Shown: positions 24,015-35,124 of the stretch, piece by piece | Position numbering within the stretch: position 1 is the first letter of the stretch | Layout: every line of letters begins with the position of its first letter | DNA from: Owenia fusiformis | Lineage: Eukaryota; Annelida; Polychaeta; Sabellida; Oweniidae | DNA length: 64,000 bases | Direction: 5' to 3' | Assembly: GCA_903813345.2 (NCBI GenBank) | Contig: CAIIXF020000010.1 | Location: 4,395,169 to 4,459,168, forward strand | Translations under genes and position numbers: made by a program | Notes under the pieces: model-generated | What the model was told of the DNA's origin: nothing | What the model saw: only the letters and a program-made list of their open reading frames with translations | Databases searched by the model: none

Positions 24015-25523
24015 TAGATTTGATCGTGATTCGTGAATTAACTATAACTCTTGATCAAAATACATAGCATCGTTATATGGTTTTTTCATTTTTATTACAC
24101 ATTTAGAAGCAAAACATAAATAGTAAGGACTGTTGATAGAGGAATCAATCTCAGTTACGTACCGAACATTTAAATTAATTACGTTTTCTTATAATTCTCA
24201 ACAGCACTGAGCGATTATCACGTACCACGATATTCTTGCGATTTAGTCTTGAAAACAACTTTCTATTTTGCTCAATGTGAAAACGTAACTGTAAAGATGT
24301 CATATTCCCATCCATAATAGTCCTTACATGACATACAAATACAAATACTACGCACTGCTAGGATATTAAAAACAACAAAATTTGCTCTGACAGTAACAGA
24401 TTGCTCAATTATTTTTGTAAAAAGAATGTCATTCAACCTGTTACTTTACACAACGATGCTACTATTGAAGCAGCCTCGCTCAGAGCAACACTAATAAAAT
24501 ATGTTATAGAACTTTACATAAGAGACCATTTCTCATGGGGCCTTCTCAAAATGTGATATAGAACTTTACACAAGAGACCCTTTTTCATGAGGTCTTCTCA
24601 AAATGTGATATAGAACTTTACCATTTCTCATGGTGATATTAAACAAAATACAATCATTAAGTTAGAATAATTAAATTCTATGACAAGAATTATTGTGTAA
24701 TGTACATACAACCACATATTTCTATGTTCAGACGTAATGCTAGATATGTACATTCACATATTAATTTACCCTGGCCTAACTGCGTTTAGTACATGTTTAT
24801 TAAAGAAACTCCAACTGCTGTGTGAACTGTACTCTTTACATGCAATTGGTTATATACTGTATATCAATAAATAATCACATTGAAAATGTATAGAATACAA
24901 TTTGAACGTCTGTGCACCTAGAATTGCCATCGCCTTAAGTTTTTTGAAAGAATCTATTGTACTGTTCCTTTACATCTTAAAACGATTTTCTGGATCAATA
25001 ATCACATTAATCACGTGTTCTGCCATGTACACCCCTCAAAAAGCTTGGCAACCCTGACTTCATATTGATAAGTATGTTAAAGCCTAGTCTTGCTTCAAAT
25101 CCCCCCCCCCTTCCCCTATTTCAACAACAAAGTAGAAGTAGATAAAGGAGGGATCCAGGGTCTTGAAGCAAAACTAGTTCAAGGCGGTTTATTCTTAGTT
25201 TGATTGTTTCCTCAATTATGTTAAGTGAGATAAGTTTCACATTTATCACTAAAATATTTTTCAAATCGCCAAACATGAAACTTATTTCACAACTCGTACA
25301 AAATTAAAATTTGGGTTTCCAAACTTTTGGAGGGAATTGTAAATGTATATTCTTGTGTAAAGCGAACACAAATATTAGGTTAAAGTGAAACATTAGCTGC
25401 TTTAGAAAAACAATGAAAAAGGTTTCCACAAAAAAAGTTTACATTTCAGGCCTATCATTTGTTGACACTAAAAATATTAGTTCTGGCTATTTAAAGTTCA
25501 AGCTATATCGTTTTTCAACCACA
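24015..25523. other. No gene; one short tandem duplication
   Basis: At 24,500-24,640, a unit of about 60 bp (gtgatatagaactttac, aagagacc, ttctcatg) is repeated two to three times. The rest is AT-rich and featureless to me. Confidence 0.4.
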
Positions 25524-25526
25524 TTA

Positions 25527-25666
25527 TGCCGTGGTCACATTTGCTCCGATTTTCAGCACCGGCGACCGGCCGATGAATATTTTATTCAAAATTGAATACA
25601 ATTTTGAACAAAATACTCAATCGGCCGGGCGCTGTAGTAAAAATCGGAGCAAATGTGACCACGGCA
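25527..25666. mobile_element. 140-bp palindromic MITE, TTA duplication
   Basis: The whole element is nearly palindromic. The left end TGCCGTGGTCACATTTGCTC and the right end are exact inverses over at least 26 bp. The 3-bp flank tta is repeated on both sides (25,524-25,526 and 25,667-25,669). A TTA duplication is typical of PIF/Harbinger elements, so that class is my inference. Confidence 0.8.
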
Positions 25667-26319
25667 TTACTTGAAATGATTTCGTGATCACTAAAGTACA
25701 ATCGGGTATAAATTGATAATTTGAACTTTTCACCTGCTAGCCAGTCTAGGGAATGAAAGAAATATCATGGGCTTCCTAAAAAGCCCATTGAATTTTACAA
25801 TTGACTTAAAAAATACAAGTACAACCGTAGTGGTTAATATAAGTTTAGCCTTTGTGATTCTAAATCCCGGGTCTTATGAAATGTCATTTCATAAGTTTCT
25901 CAGTTTGCTTTTGTAATTCAAAAATCGTTCATTAATTGTTACCTTTGGAAACATTCGCCTTTTTGGAACAAAAGGTGTCGTAATTTCTCTTTTGCAGCTT
26001 TTCTACAAAGCGGCCTGAATTTAATATTCATATTGCAAATCAAGCAAGAATCAGGAGTAAACGTAATTCTCAAGCGTTGTACCATCTGACAAATTGATTA
26101 CATCTCGAAACATCTGTCTCGGTGTTAAAAATACGTAAACTGTAAATTATCATTCCATATTTATCTGAGACCAAAAAATGATGGACTCTATATATGACAA
26201 GTGTGTGTTTACCAATATGTGCGATTGAAATTTAAATTGTTTAATCAAATTGAAAAGTTCCTTATTCAACTGAGGTTTACCAATATTGTAATTCTTACTC
26301 TACATGCAGTATTTTATGC

Positions 26320-27273
26320 CTAATCTAGTCTCTTGTGGTGCAGAGCTTTTTCATCCAGTAGAAAAGCCTCCTTTGCTTTTACCTTCTCGAACCTCTTCTC
26401 ACGTCGTTTCTTGTCATAGTCCATTAAGAATGTTGACTTCTCTCCGCCTGCTAGTAGACCAGGGCAGTTTGTCCCAAATACCCAATCCCAGTGTGTGTAG
26501 AACGGCGCAAAGTTGGTCAGCGGGCGCTGGTGGTGCATGTCATGCTTGATTGAACCGCCCCAGCCGTAGAACCAATGGTGCGGCATAAACCAGAAGTCGT
26601 AGCCGATATGCGCCTCCACAGACACAATGATACTGACGAGCATGAAGCTCCACCAGGTAAGAGGATGGGCCTTGAAGATCCATGGGGACGTCGTTGTGAA
26701 CACTCCCACTGAGATCAGCTCCCATGGATGCAAGTATTGGGTAACCCAAGAGAACGGACTGTGGTATTGGTGGTGGATAGAGTGTACCCAGCGGTACAAC
26801 GGCCGGATCTTATGATGAACGGAATGCCAGACGAAGTATTCGAAATCAAATATCATCAGTGATGCGTACTGGTGCCAGAAAAATTCCCAGACGGTTGGAG
26901 CCTCGGAAGGAAAATCGGTTGCTGGCTGCCAGATCCATTGGGCCACGGATATTGGAAGAATGAAGATCATGTGATTCCAGAACGTCACCCAAACAGCTTG
27001 CTTCACCAATGGCCACGTGACCGACTTGGTTGGTTGAATCTTAAATTTCTGGATCCACTTCCAGTCCTGGCCGTATATGTCGAATATTGTCCAGGGAAAT
27101 GTCACACAGAAGTAGAATGTGACTGACAGTATCACCGGGAAAATCGGAGAGGTCAGATACCATTCGTATCCGATCCTTAAATCCCAAAGCGGCTGTAGCA
27201 ATAGCCCTGATGGTTGAAATTTGTCAGATGCATTTTTCTGCGAGTCTTTTATTTTCTCCAGTACTGTTTCCAT
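26320..27273 (-). CDS. Cholesterol 25-hydroxylase-like sterol hydroxylase
   Basis: A 317-aa intronless ORF starting at ATG 27,273-27,271 (METVLEKIKD). The open frame extends upstream, but only from a TTG. It belongs to the fatty acid hydroxylase superfamily of di-iron, membrane-bound enzymes. The His boxes are H150-SV-HH154, H164-SI-HH168 (then H171), H222, HH233 and H244-DM-HH248, in the usual order and spacing. Hydrophobic segments lie near residues 43-62, 95-115, 185-200 and 205-222. The vertebrate relative CH25H, also intronless, converts cholesterol to 25-hydroxycholesterol in the ER. I infer the same type of reaction, with the exact substrate uncertain. The Lys-rich tail (KKRREKRFEKVKAKEA) is basic. 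A possible polyA signal on the minus strand is at 26,245-26,240. Confidence 0.9.
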   Translation of the reverse strand: METVLEKIKDSQKNASDKFQPSGLLLQPLWDLRIGYEWYLTSPIFPVILSVTFYFCVTFPWTIFDIYGQDWKWIQKFKIQPTKSVTWPLVKQAVWVTFWNHMIFILPISVAQWIWQPATDFPSEAPTVWEFFWHQYASLMIFDFEYFVWHSVHHKIRPLYRWVHSIHHQYHSPFSWVTQYLHPWELISVGVFTTTSPWIFKAHPLTWWSFMLVSIIVSVEAHIGYDFWFMPHHWFYGWGGSIKHDMHHQRPLTNFAPFYTHWDWVFGTNCPGLLAGGEKSTFLMDYDKKRREKRFEKVKAKEAFLLDEKALHHKRLD

Positions 27274-27327
27274 TATTCGTGTCGCATACAAACAAGACAA
27301 AGAATCACACCGTCAGGCAATCGATAT

Positions 27328-27396
27328 CTATGCCTATTTTTCTTTCTTGTAATTGTATTTATACTGTAATATGTCCAATTGATAGAAGCTGATTGG
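27328..27396 (-). promoter_or_regulatory. TATA/CCAAT promoter of the sterol hydroxylase gene
   Basis: On the minus strand, CCAAT (27,396-27,391, in accaatcagc) is followed about 30 bp later by a TATA box (agtataaata, 27,365-27,356). A start site would fall near 27,330, which leaves a leader of about 57 nt before the ATG at 27,273. Spacing and order are canonical. This is motif-based only. Confidence 0.55.
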
Positions 27397-27399
27397 TAG

Positions 27400-28150
27400 C
27401 CAGCCTGCGTTCGCGGCAGATGATGTTCCCTTTCAATTTATATCACTCGCGAAAATATTTTATTGGTATGTGACAGGGAGATAAATCAAAGGAACTCGAA
27501 AACTCCCACTCTGCATTCCTCCTTCTTGGTCCCTGCCTGTCAGGACTCTCTCATTACATGTGTACTTTCTTTAGCATTCAGTCTGACAGTTACCAGCCAA
27601 TCCTGAGTGCAATTGGATTGCGCATGTCCCTTGCAACTGATATTATACCCATTTCAGTACGTACGTACCCAAACATAAGTACAGCTGTAAATGTAAGTGA
27701 TGTTGTTGTTTAAGAGTAGTTTATCTGCACTTTTGAGCTATCGGTACGCCTGTACTGTCTAGTGCAAGTGAACCATCAGTACAGTGCTCTAGTTTGTATT
27801 TTGCCTCGAAGCCAAGAGTTGAAAAAGTGCTAGGTCTGCGTGACCTTCGTTTTGGAACTGAGTCATATGAATAGGGCTTACAATATGCCTTTGTTTAGGT
27901 TATCGATGGGATCCAATATAGTTCTATAATCTTATGAGGTATTCGATCAGGCCATATCCCAAGTGCGTGTATTGTTTAATTCCGGTACAAACCACGTGGA
28001 TCAGAAGTAAACAATACCACGTGTGTAAACAAAGCCTGTACGTGTGATGCAAGCCAGTGAATGTGTGTCGAAGATGTGTGTGGGTTCCCCCCGGGGTTCC
28101 CTAGCCCCCGGGGTTCACTGTATATGATTTTGGCAGGGATCCTAGGCTGA
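27400..28150. other. No gene recognised
   Basis: Mixed sequence upstream of the hydroxylase promoter. No supported ORF. Likely 5' flanking DNA. Confidence 0.3.
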
Positions 28151-28174
28151 ATCCTCAGATATCAATATGTTCCC

Positions 28175-28440
28175 ATACCAATCCGTCAAATTCCAATGTG
28201 TTCTCATACGCTAACCAAGATAACGACCAAACGCCATACCAAATGCCCAAAATCACGCCAAATGTCCAGATATAAGACCAATGCCATACCAAATGTCTAA
28301 TTAAAGGACCAATGCCATACCAAAGGTCCAAAGTAGAAAAAAGCATATTCAAACCGAAGAAGGCCATGAGAAGAAGGCAGATCATAAGGATATATATAAC
28401 TACTGGCCAATTCCACATTCCACGACCATAATTTTCTTAT
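28175..28440. repeat. Degenerate atgccataccaaatgtcc minisatellite
   Basis: The motif ccaatgccataccaaatgtcc and close variants repeat about six times at irregular 25-45 bp spacing. A further relative lies at 28,675-28,725, beyond the MITE at 28,473, which suggests that the MITE landed in the array. Confidence 0.65.
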
Positions 28441-28472
28441 ACCAGAAAGTGGAAAAATCTGAAAATTGCCAT

Positions 28473-28646
28473 CCCGGTGTAAAAGGGTAGGAGGTCCTAT
28501 TAATTTATGGTCCTACTCTCCATTGATTTATATGGTGACCTCTTTGTGCTCTTTCCCTTATTATCTTATACCCAATCAGTGCCAGAAAGGGCCTTTAAGA
28601 GGGGGGAGCATTATCCCTGGGGGACCATAATATCTTTCACACCGGG
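28473..28646. mobile_element. 174-bp MITE, 8-bp TSD attgccat
   Basis: The left end CCCGGTGTAAAAG is matched by the right end CTTTCACACCGGG. It is flanked by a perfect 8-bp duplication attgccat (28,465-28,472 and 28,647-28,654). An 8-bp duplication is typical of hAT-type elements, so that class is inferred. A diverged relative is at about 31,335-31,510. Confidence 0.85.
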
Positions 28647-28848
28647 ATTGCCATAGCTCATGTCATAAATTTGTGGGGCATTCTCATACCAGATCTTAAA
28701 ATCTGGGACCACTGCCATACCAAAATCAAAAAGGTGCCCCATGTGTGCCGAGGATCACCGTCAAGGTCCCAGGCCCTAGCCCCTTCATTCGGTTATTGCG
28801 CAAGACTATCCTTGTATTCACGAATGCAACTTTTGGCTGCCGGCTGCC

Positions 28849-29382
28849 CCGGATTAACCTACAGTGTATATAAGGGTTATGTACTGGGAGGTTTTGGATA
28901 TAGGGTATATCCTGAGGGATATATTTATATCTCCACGAGGGACGGAAGGGACCAAGGGGAGATATAAATATTTCCCGAGGGATATACCCTATATCCAAAA
29001 CCGACCGTACATAACTGGTGTACATTTTCGTAATATTCTTTTTGTTCAATACAATGAAATTGTAACATTTAAACTTTAAAAAATTTTAAAATTTTAAAAA
29101 ATTATGATTTTTAAACTTTTTTAAACTTTTGAAAAATTCCCGGGAGCGGGATGGATATATTATATCTGCCCGCATTTGGCTTGGAACGGGACATATACAA
29201 TATATCCTGCCCGCTCCTCATATATGATATATATTCCCGGGTGATATCTACCCCAAACCCACTTAAGTATGAGATACACAATTTTATGATCAACTCATCA
29301 AATGATCAAATATGAATTGAATAGTGGCAGGTATACTATTCATATTTAAATGAGTTGCCCACAAAATAGTAGGTTAATCCGG
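28849..29382. mobile_element. 534-bp TIR element with internal palindromes
   Basis: The termini are CCGGATTAACCTAC and its inverse GTAGGTTAATCCGG. Inside is a near-perfect hairpin at 28,878-29,014 (arms about 57 bp, e.g. ttggatatagggtatatcc) and a second one at about 29,138-29,243 (cccgggagcgggat versus tcctgcccgctcc). I could not see a target duplication. Short open frames here come from the palindromes. Confidence 0.7.
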
Positions 29383-29496
29383 TAGACGATTTGCATTGAT
29401 TCTTTCTCTATTTGCAACTTTCGACTGGATACATATCGCGATTCAAGCTATCTAGATTTTTGTAATCGTTCGCTAACAGAATATTATAGTTTCTAT

Positions 29497-29801
29497 CAAG
29501 GAGGATTGGCTCCCAGGATCGAAACTCGATATTTTCCAACAATGAAAACGTCGAAATGTCGTTATTTTCTGAAATTAAAACCGACTATAAATTCAAAATA
29601 AACAGTTCAAAAGATTCGAACCAATATCTCGATCATTTCTTGTGAGTTTTGGAATTTTTCGTTTGGAAATAAGACCAAAATTCACGATTTAAATATTGAA
29701 GTGAACAAAATGGCGGCTGTTTGAATTCGAATTTTGTATTACGACATACCCATATATGGGACAGAATATCGGTGGTGCACTCTGGGAGCCAATCCTCCTT
29801 G
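29497..29801. mobile_element. 305-bp MITE, 8-bp TSD gtttctat
   Basis: Perfect 20-bp terminal inverted repeats (CAAGGAGGATTGGCTCCCAG). Flanked by a perfect duplication gtttctat (29,489-29,496 and 29,802-29,809). There is no ORF. The TSD length suggests a hAT-type element (inference). A diverged inverted relative of its interior lies at 56,755-57,100 in WDR41 intron 9. Confidence 0.88.
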
Positions 29802-29811
29802 GTTTCTATAT

Positions 29812-31334
29812 AGCTGAATAAACAAATGAAAACTAGTGCTGCCATCTTTTATTCAGTTTTTTATTTTGTCCAGACTGTCATATATACATGTAGACGTGTT
29901 ACGATCTTGGAATAGTGACTTAATTGAGTTAATTCCATGACGTATCATAAAGTATTGGTTGAATATGTCTAAAACTTGATTGGTATGAACAAAGATATTT
30001 TGTAAGCTACAGTTAAGTGATGAATGCAACTTTGAGAATCTATCAGAATAAAAAGCGTTGTTTGACTTTATACCGATCCAAATAGACATTTGTACAGAAA
30101 GACGTTTTATAGATCTGACACAAAGACTCTTTTTACAAGAATGATAAGATCAAAGAAAAATTTCTCATGAAAATGAAACATACATCAGCAAAGACGTGTT
30201 GAAAGCGCGATGTTGTGAATGCGATTTTGAGTACATATAAAATTATACTTGAACAGAAAGCTTCGTATGACTATCTCCTAAACAATGGAGACATATATGA
30301 GATGTTATATATAATAATAAGAGCTATTTGATCACGGTTCACAAAATGTAACATACGTTATCTAGATTTTCTGTTTAATTCGGAGGAGAATGTATATTTT
30401 TGTTGATATCAGCCTATTTCCTTGTTTTGAAATGATATGTATCCATGATCGAAATACAAAAAAATACGTAGCTAGACTGGAAAGTAATTGTTATGTATCA
30501 TGATGACAACAAAATAAGGACAATTTTAATAAAGTCGGTACTAAAAATAAAAGTTCATATTTTTGAAGAAAAATGTCTTCATTATTTTCCAAACGGGTAA
30601 AGTTTATGCAATATGTGTCTAAAATGTTAAATCAAAGCAAAGTTGATCGTTGAACTTTTAATTCTAAAACCGTGTATATATGTTCCACTGTCTTGAAACA
30701 TTCGTTACATTTAACATGCCTCCAAAAATTTAAATAATTAAAAAAACTAACTCAATATTTCAGAAAGTGTAAACAAAAAAGTAAAATAGTCATATTTAGC
30801 GACATTTTTGTGACACATTTATCAATTAAAGTCATTGTATTTCTAAATTTCCAGGGAATGTATATAGCTAGCTTTCCAGGAACACTTTTCTTTCTCAAGT
30901 TTTGTTTCTTGTGCATTTTAATTTCTTTCTTTTGCTGAAGTTATATTAAATAGATTACCAAAAGTTTTCGTTTGGTAAACCAGAGTAACATTTTCTCCAT
31001 CATTTACAAGTCGGAGTTTCTTCCACACATCAAAGTGTCATTCGCAAAAGAGAGAAATTGAATGATAACCTGTTAGTAACGGATGTTTTTTGGCCCAAAA
31101 TTAGACAAAGAAAGATCAAATTCAATTAACCATAACTTTTAAATTAAAAGTTAACTTGAAACAATTTTGAGATTGCATACTACATTCATATTGTTACATT
31201 ATCAACCGGAACTTAAACTCTTTGAAGGAAGTTTATTTTTATCAAATTCCAAAGGCTAATTGCACGGTTTTATTGAGCCTGGGCGAAAATGGCCTAATGT
31301 ACATGTGATTAAGCCTAATCATGAAAATTTGTAA
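29812..31334. other. AT-rich stretch, no gene seen
   Basis: No ORF with coding character and no repeat matched elsewhere in the window. Confidence 0.35.
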
Positions 31335-31510
31335 ACCCGGTGTAAAAGGGTAGGTGGTCCTATCAAATTTTGGTCCTACCCTCTATTGAGTCTTATGGTG
31401 ACCTAATCACAATTATTTTCCTTATTATTTATACAAAGTCAGGGCCAGTGAGGGCAGTAAGGAAAGGGGGCCATAATCCCCAGAGGACCATAATTTCTTT
31501 TAGACCTCGT
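31335..31510. mobile_element. Diverged relative of the 28,473 MITE
   Basis: The left end cccggtgtaaaagggtagg and internal blocks (tatggtgacct, ggaccataat) match the 28,473 element in the same order. The right terminus has decayed (agacctcg where acaccggg is expected). Confidence 0.65.
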
Positions 31511-31796
31511 GAAATTGCATGAATGAAGATTTGGCCGAAGTTTTTTTTTAAAGTTGAGAGTCGTGGAAAATGATTATTCGTTATCGTTTTACATCGTTGC
31601 TCAGAATCGGAGAGACCATTCGGGATTGTGTTTGGGACCAGTGGAATTCGGACCATTGCGATTCGTAGCCAGGAGGAGGGATCGTGGAGTTTCGAATCGG
31701 ATGAACCCATCCCTGCCTCCTAGTCACTGCCAAAAGTTCTTAAAAAATCATGCAGTTTTCCACTATCCTTATATGTTACGTGACATGGGCGTATGT

Positions 31797-31882
31797 GAAG
31801 GCCCAAGTATTCTTGGCTACCCATCTATTCTGACTCTTGCCGAAGTATTCTGACCCGACCCAAGTATTCTGAGTTTATTTTT
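31797..31882. repeat. Left part of a duplicated segment (copy at 42.1 kb)
   Basis: Bases 31,797-31,882 plus 33,538 to about 33,620 together match, inverted, the uninterrupted segment at about 42,065-42,215. Shared blocks include ggctacccatctattctgac and cgaatacactcgatagatgt. The 1.66-kb element in between is therefore an insertion. Confidence 0.8.
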
Positions 31883-33537
31883 AGACTCCAGATTGAAAAT
31901 CTGGAGTCTATTGCTTTTGCCGGTTTTCTTATTATTATTATTATTATTCTTTCTCTCTTGTCACGTTTTCTCGGTAACTAGAAGGACTTACTTAAATCTG
32001 CTAACACAGTCAACTAGGTAATGAGGCCTAGTTTCTGGAAAATTAGGTCAACTTTTTATCTAGGTCAAAGGTCAAGAACTAGGTCAAATCGTGGTTTTTC
32101 ACTATTTTACAAGTTTTCTCAGTCGTCCTTCGGTATTTTCACTCCGGGTTTTTTTCATCATGTTCCTTAGAAAAAGCTTATTACGAATGGTAAACCGTTT
32201 TTTGATTACTCTTACCGATTTTGAGATATGGTGTCCGAAAAGTAGGTCAGAACATAAAAAGTTCTCCAAATTCAACGTGTGAATCATCAAATAAGTGTAG
32301 AATTATCTCAGGAATCCGAATCTGCAAACAAAATTTCGATCCGACTTCCGGTTCGGAAGTTATTGCGTTTTGAAATCTCAAAAATCGCTAAATTTGGTGC
32401 CCATGTTAAGCCAATGGGAAAAAAGACTTTTTCGAAGTGTAAAATACAAGATATAGACTGAGTACAGCTTAACATAATGAATGCCTAGAAAAGAAGGGGA
32501 CCTCAAAAGCTACATAGCTTCAAAATTTGGACACCAAAATGCCTAGGTCAAAATCTAGGTCAAATTCATAGTTTTTCCTCATTTTTACGATTCTGACACT
32601 ACACTTTAATAATTTGCTTCAAAATTTTGTAAACAGGTAGCAAAGAGTGTGCTAATAGTGTTAGCCTTTTGCCGTCAGAAAGTATTTTGACCCACTTTTG
32701 AGATATGGTGTCCGAAATGTAGGTCAAAATAAAAAGTTCTCCAAATTTAACATATGAGCTATGAAATAAGAGTAGAATTTTCTCAGGAATCTGAATCTGC
32801 AAACTAAATTTCGATCTGACTGCCGGTTCGGAAGTTAAAGCGTTTTGAAATCTCAAAAATCGCTCAATTTGGTGCACCATGTTAAGTCAATGGGAAAAAA
32901 GACTTTTTTGAAGTGTAAAATACAAGATATAGACTGGGTAAAGCTCAACATAATGAACTATTATTAAAGAAGGGGACCTCAAAAGCTACATAGCTTCAAA
33001 ATTTGGACACCAAAATGCCTAGGTCAAAATCTAGGTCAAATTCATAGTTTTTCCTTATTTTTACGATTCTGACACTACACTTTAATAATTTGCTTCAAAA
33101 TTTTGTATACAGGTAGCAAAGAGTGTGCTTATAGTGTTAGCCTTTTGCCGTCAGAAAGTATTTTGACCCACTTTTGAGATATTTGTGTCCGAAAAGTAGG
33201 TCAAAGTAAAAAGTTCTCCATATTTAACGTATGAGTTATGAATTAAAAGTAGAAATGTCTCAGGAATCCAAATCTTTAAACCAAATTTTGATCCACCTTC
33301 TGATTAGATAGTTATAGCAGTTTGAAGTCTCGGAAAGTCGATATGATGATATCCCCATGTTAAGCCAATGGAGTCGAAGATAACATTCTTAAAAGTTGTC
33401 TAAATGTCTATATTCTAGCTGACTCAGCTTATTCTGAATGACTCAGCTTACAAGTTACAAGTAATTGGATGACTCAGCTTGAAAAAAGGTTTAAATCTGG
33501 AGTCTTAAATTGAACTTGTTCAATTTACATGTCTAGT
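31883..33537 (+). mobile_element. AGACT element copy A (1,655 bp, non-coding)
   Basis: It starts with the hairpin AGACTCCAGATT-gaa-AATCTGGAGTCT. It ends with an inverted AGACTCCAGAT block (near 33,505-33,516), then a second hairpin (aattgaac/gttcaatt), then gtctagt. The flanks show five Ts on each side, consistent with a 4-5 bp duplication. Inside is a 479-bp tandem unit, about 2.6 copies (ggtgtccgaaa near 32,230, 32,708 and 33,186). Copy B at 43,188-44,666 is in the opposite direction with the same termini. No ORF of note, so mobilisation would need proteins from elsewhere. Confidence 0.8.
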
Positions 33538-33589
33538 TTTTTCGAATACACTCGATAGATGTCCGCGTTCGTTTTTTAATCATTTGTCG

Positions 33590-33751
33590 ATGGATTCCAC
33601 GTATATTCAAAAGATGGCTCCTGAACTTAATTTGGAAACCGCTCATGTTTTTATAAATGAGATAGATGACTACCTCGTGTCGGAATGTAAAAAAGAAAAA
33701 TTACAAGGGCTGAGGACCCAATTTTTGAATATGCGTGTTGGCATACTTAAG
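33590..33751 (+). CDS. Possible coding exon (54 codons) with donor site
   Basis: It opens at ATG 33,590, encodes 54 residues beginning MDSTYIQKMAPEL with a mixed, protein-like composition (FINEIDDYLVSECKK, GLRTQFLNMRVG), and ends at a good donor AAG|gtaaaa. No following exon was identified. A decayed relative (gttggattt ... ggtggctcctg, minus strand) exists at about 42,065, next to the same upstream sequence. The exon may therefore belong to a repeated, possibly mobile, gene. I do not recognise a family. Copy A of the AGACT element sits only 52 bp upstream. Confidence 0.35.
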
Positions 33752-33809
33752 GTAAAACGCTATGGCCGATCTGGCGGAGGGCCTTTGGAGGGCCCCAAAA
33801 AGTAAGGGC

Positions 33810-35120
33810 CAAAAAACGTATACGGCCACAAGATCTGCTTCTATCCACATAAATTGAGCAATTAAGGTAACAACTTGGCATTACTGGGCATTATTTATTT
33901 CAATTTTGAGTCTGTTTTTTTTATAAACTGGGCTCCAATTTTCAGATTTAGGATCCCCTACTCTTGATTTTCAGATCCGCCCCTGGAACGAATATATTTT
34001 TTATTCGTGTAAATAAATATATATGTATTCCTGAAAACAAAAATGCAATAGTAATAAAATGATTTCCATGATGTTATGACATCTTTGCTAGCTGAAAGTG
34101 ACAGCACGTATTTTAACAAGGCATTAACATGCAAAATGTCACCCCTGGCATTTGTTACAGACGCCGCACGCCAACCACCGAACGCCGTCCACAAAAAATT
34201 GGAGACAATAGCAATGTCACTACTTGTAGACTACCACTCCTTGATGCGTATCAGTTAATAAAAATCTAAAACCTTTAACCATAACGTGCACCTATTCATT
34301 TAGCGAATAATTTGTAAACTTTCACGTGACAAAATGCATCTTGTTTTTTCTAGGAGAAATCGGCTGAACTTGTTATAAACATCAAACCTGAGAGGGTCAG
34401 AGTCGGATCAGCGTTGAATTTATCAGACAAAATATGTTTGAATTTCAGTAAAATTAGCTACAAGAATTTTCAATATTTAAATCTTGGTCACCATATCAGC
34501 CTGCTCAGCGCTCTTCGTGTAATTTAGATTTTTCAATACACCAGATAAACTCATCTGTATCTATGTTACAAGTCTCTTAATTAGTCTATGAATACAAACA
34601 TGCCGAGATTAGAAGTAATGCTATAATGTAGTACATTTAACACTTCTAAAGCATACTAGTTGAAAACATGTTTTTATCTGTTTAATACATCAAGATTTTT
34701 TGTAACTGGAAACCTGAGACACAAACTCTAAGGTCATGTGTAATATGTACAAGCTGTTCTGCAAAGCAAAAAGACCGAGGAGGCCGATTGTGCAAAGTCA
34801 CAAACTACAATACGAGGAGGAGAAATATCTTTCAGTGATTAGTTTTGAAATAATAAAGCAAATACTAAATGAAAAACATTTAAAATCAAACATTTTAATG
34901 ATTGTATTGTCATTGTTTAATTATATCTCATCCAAGCCTGAGGATGCGACTTGATAAATATAACATTGCTAGAATTTTTGTAGTAGTTGAGTAATCGAGG
35001 CTAAAAGAACCTGACTTTCCACGGGTTTCAAAAAGCATAGCACCAACAACAACAATAATCCCAAAGATGTATTCGCATTTAGTACATAACTACCATGACT
35101 GAATAAAATGTCCCATTTTT
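33810..35120. other. Non-coding, contains one inverted dispersed repeat
   Basis: At 34,095-34,225 there is an inverted copy of the 15,756 repeat (cattaacatgcaaaatgtca). The rest is AT-rich. A 72-codon open frame at 34,736-34,954 has no recognisable similarity and I do not support it as a gene. Confidence 0.4.
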
Positions 35121-35124
35121 TAAT

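Noticed and set aside
26304-27392. Plus-strand ORFs across the sterol hydroxylase
   Set aside because: They are antisense shadows of the minus-strand gene, which has the full His-box set.
34736-34954. 72-aa ORF with basic start
   Set aside because: No recognised motif, splice context or repeat match. Its length is expected by chance in AT-rich DNA.
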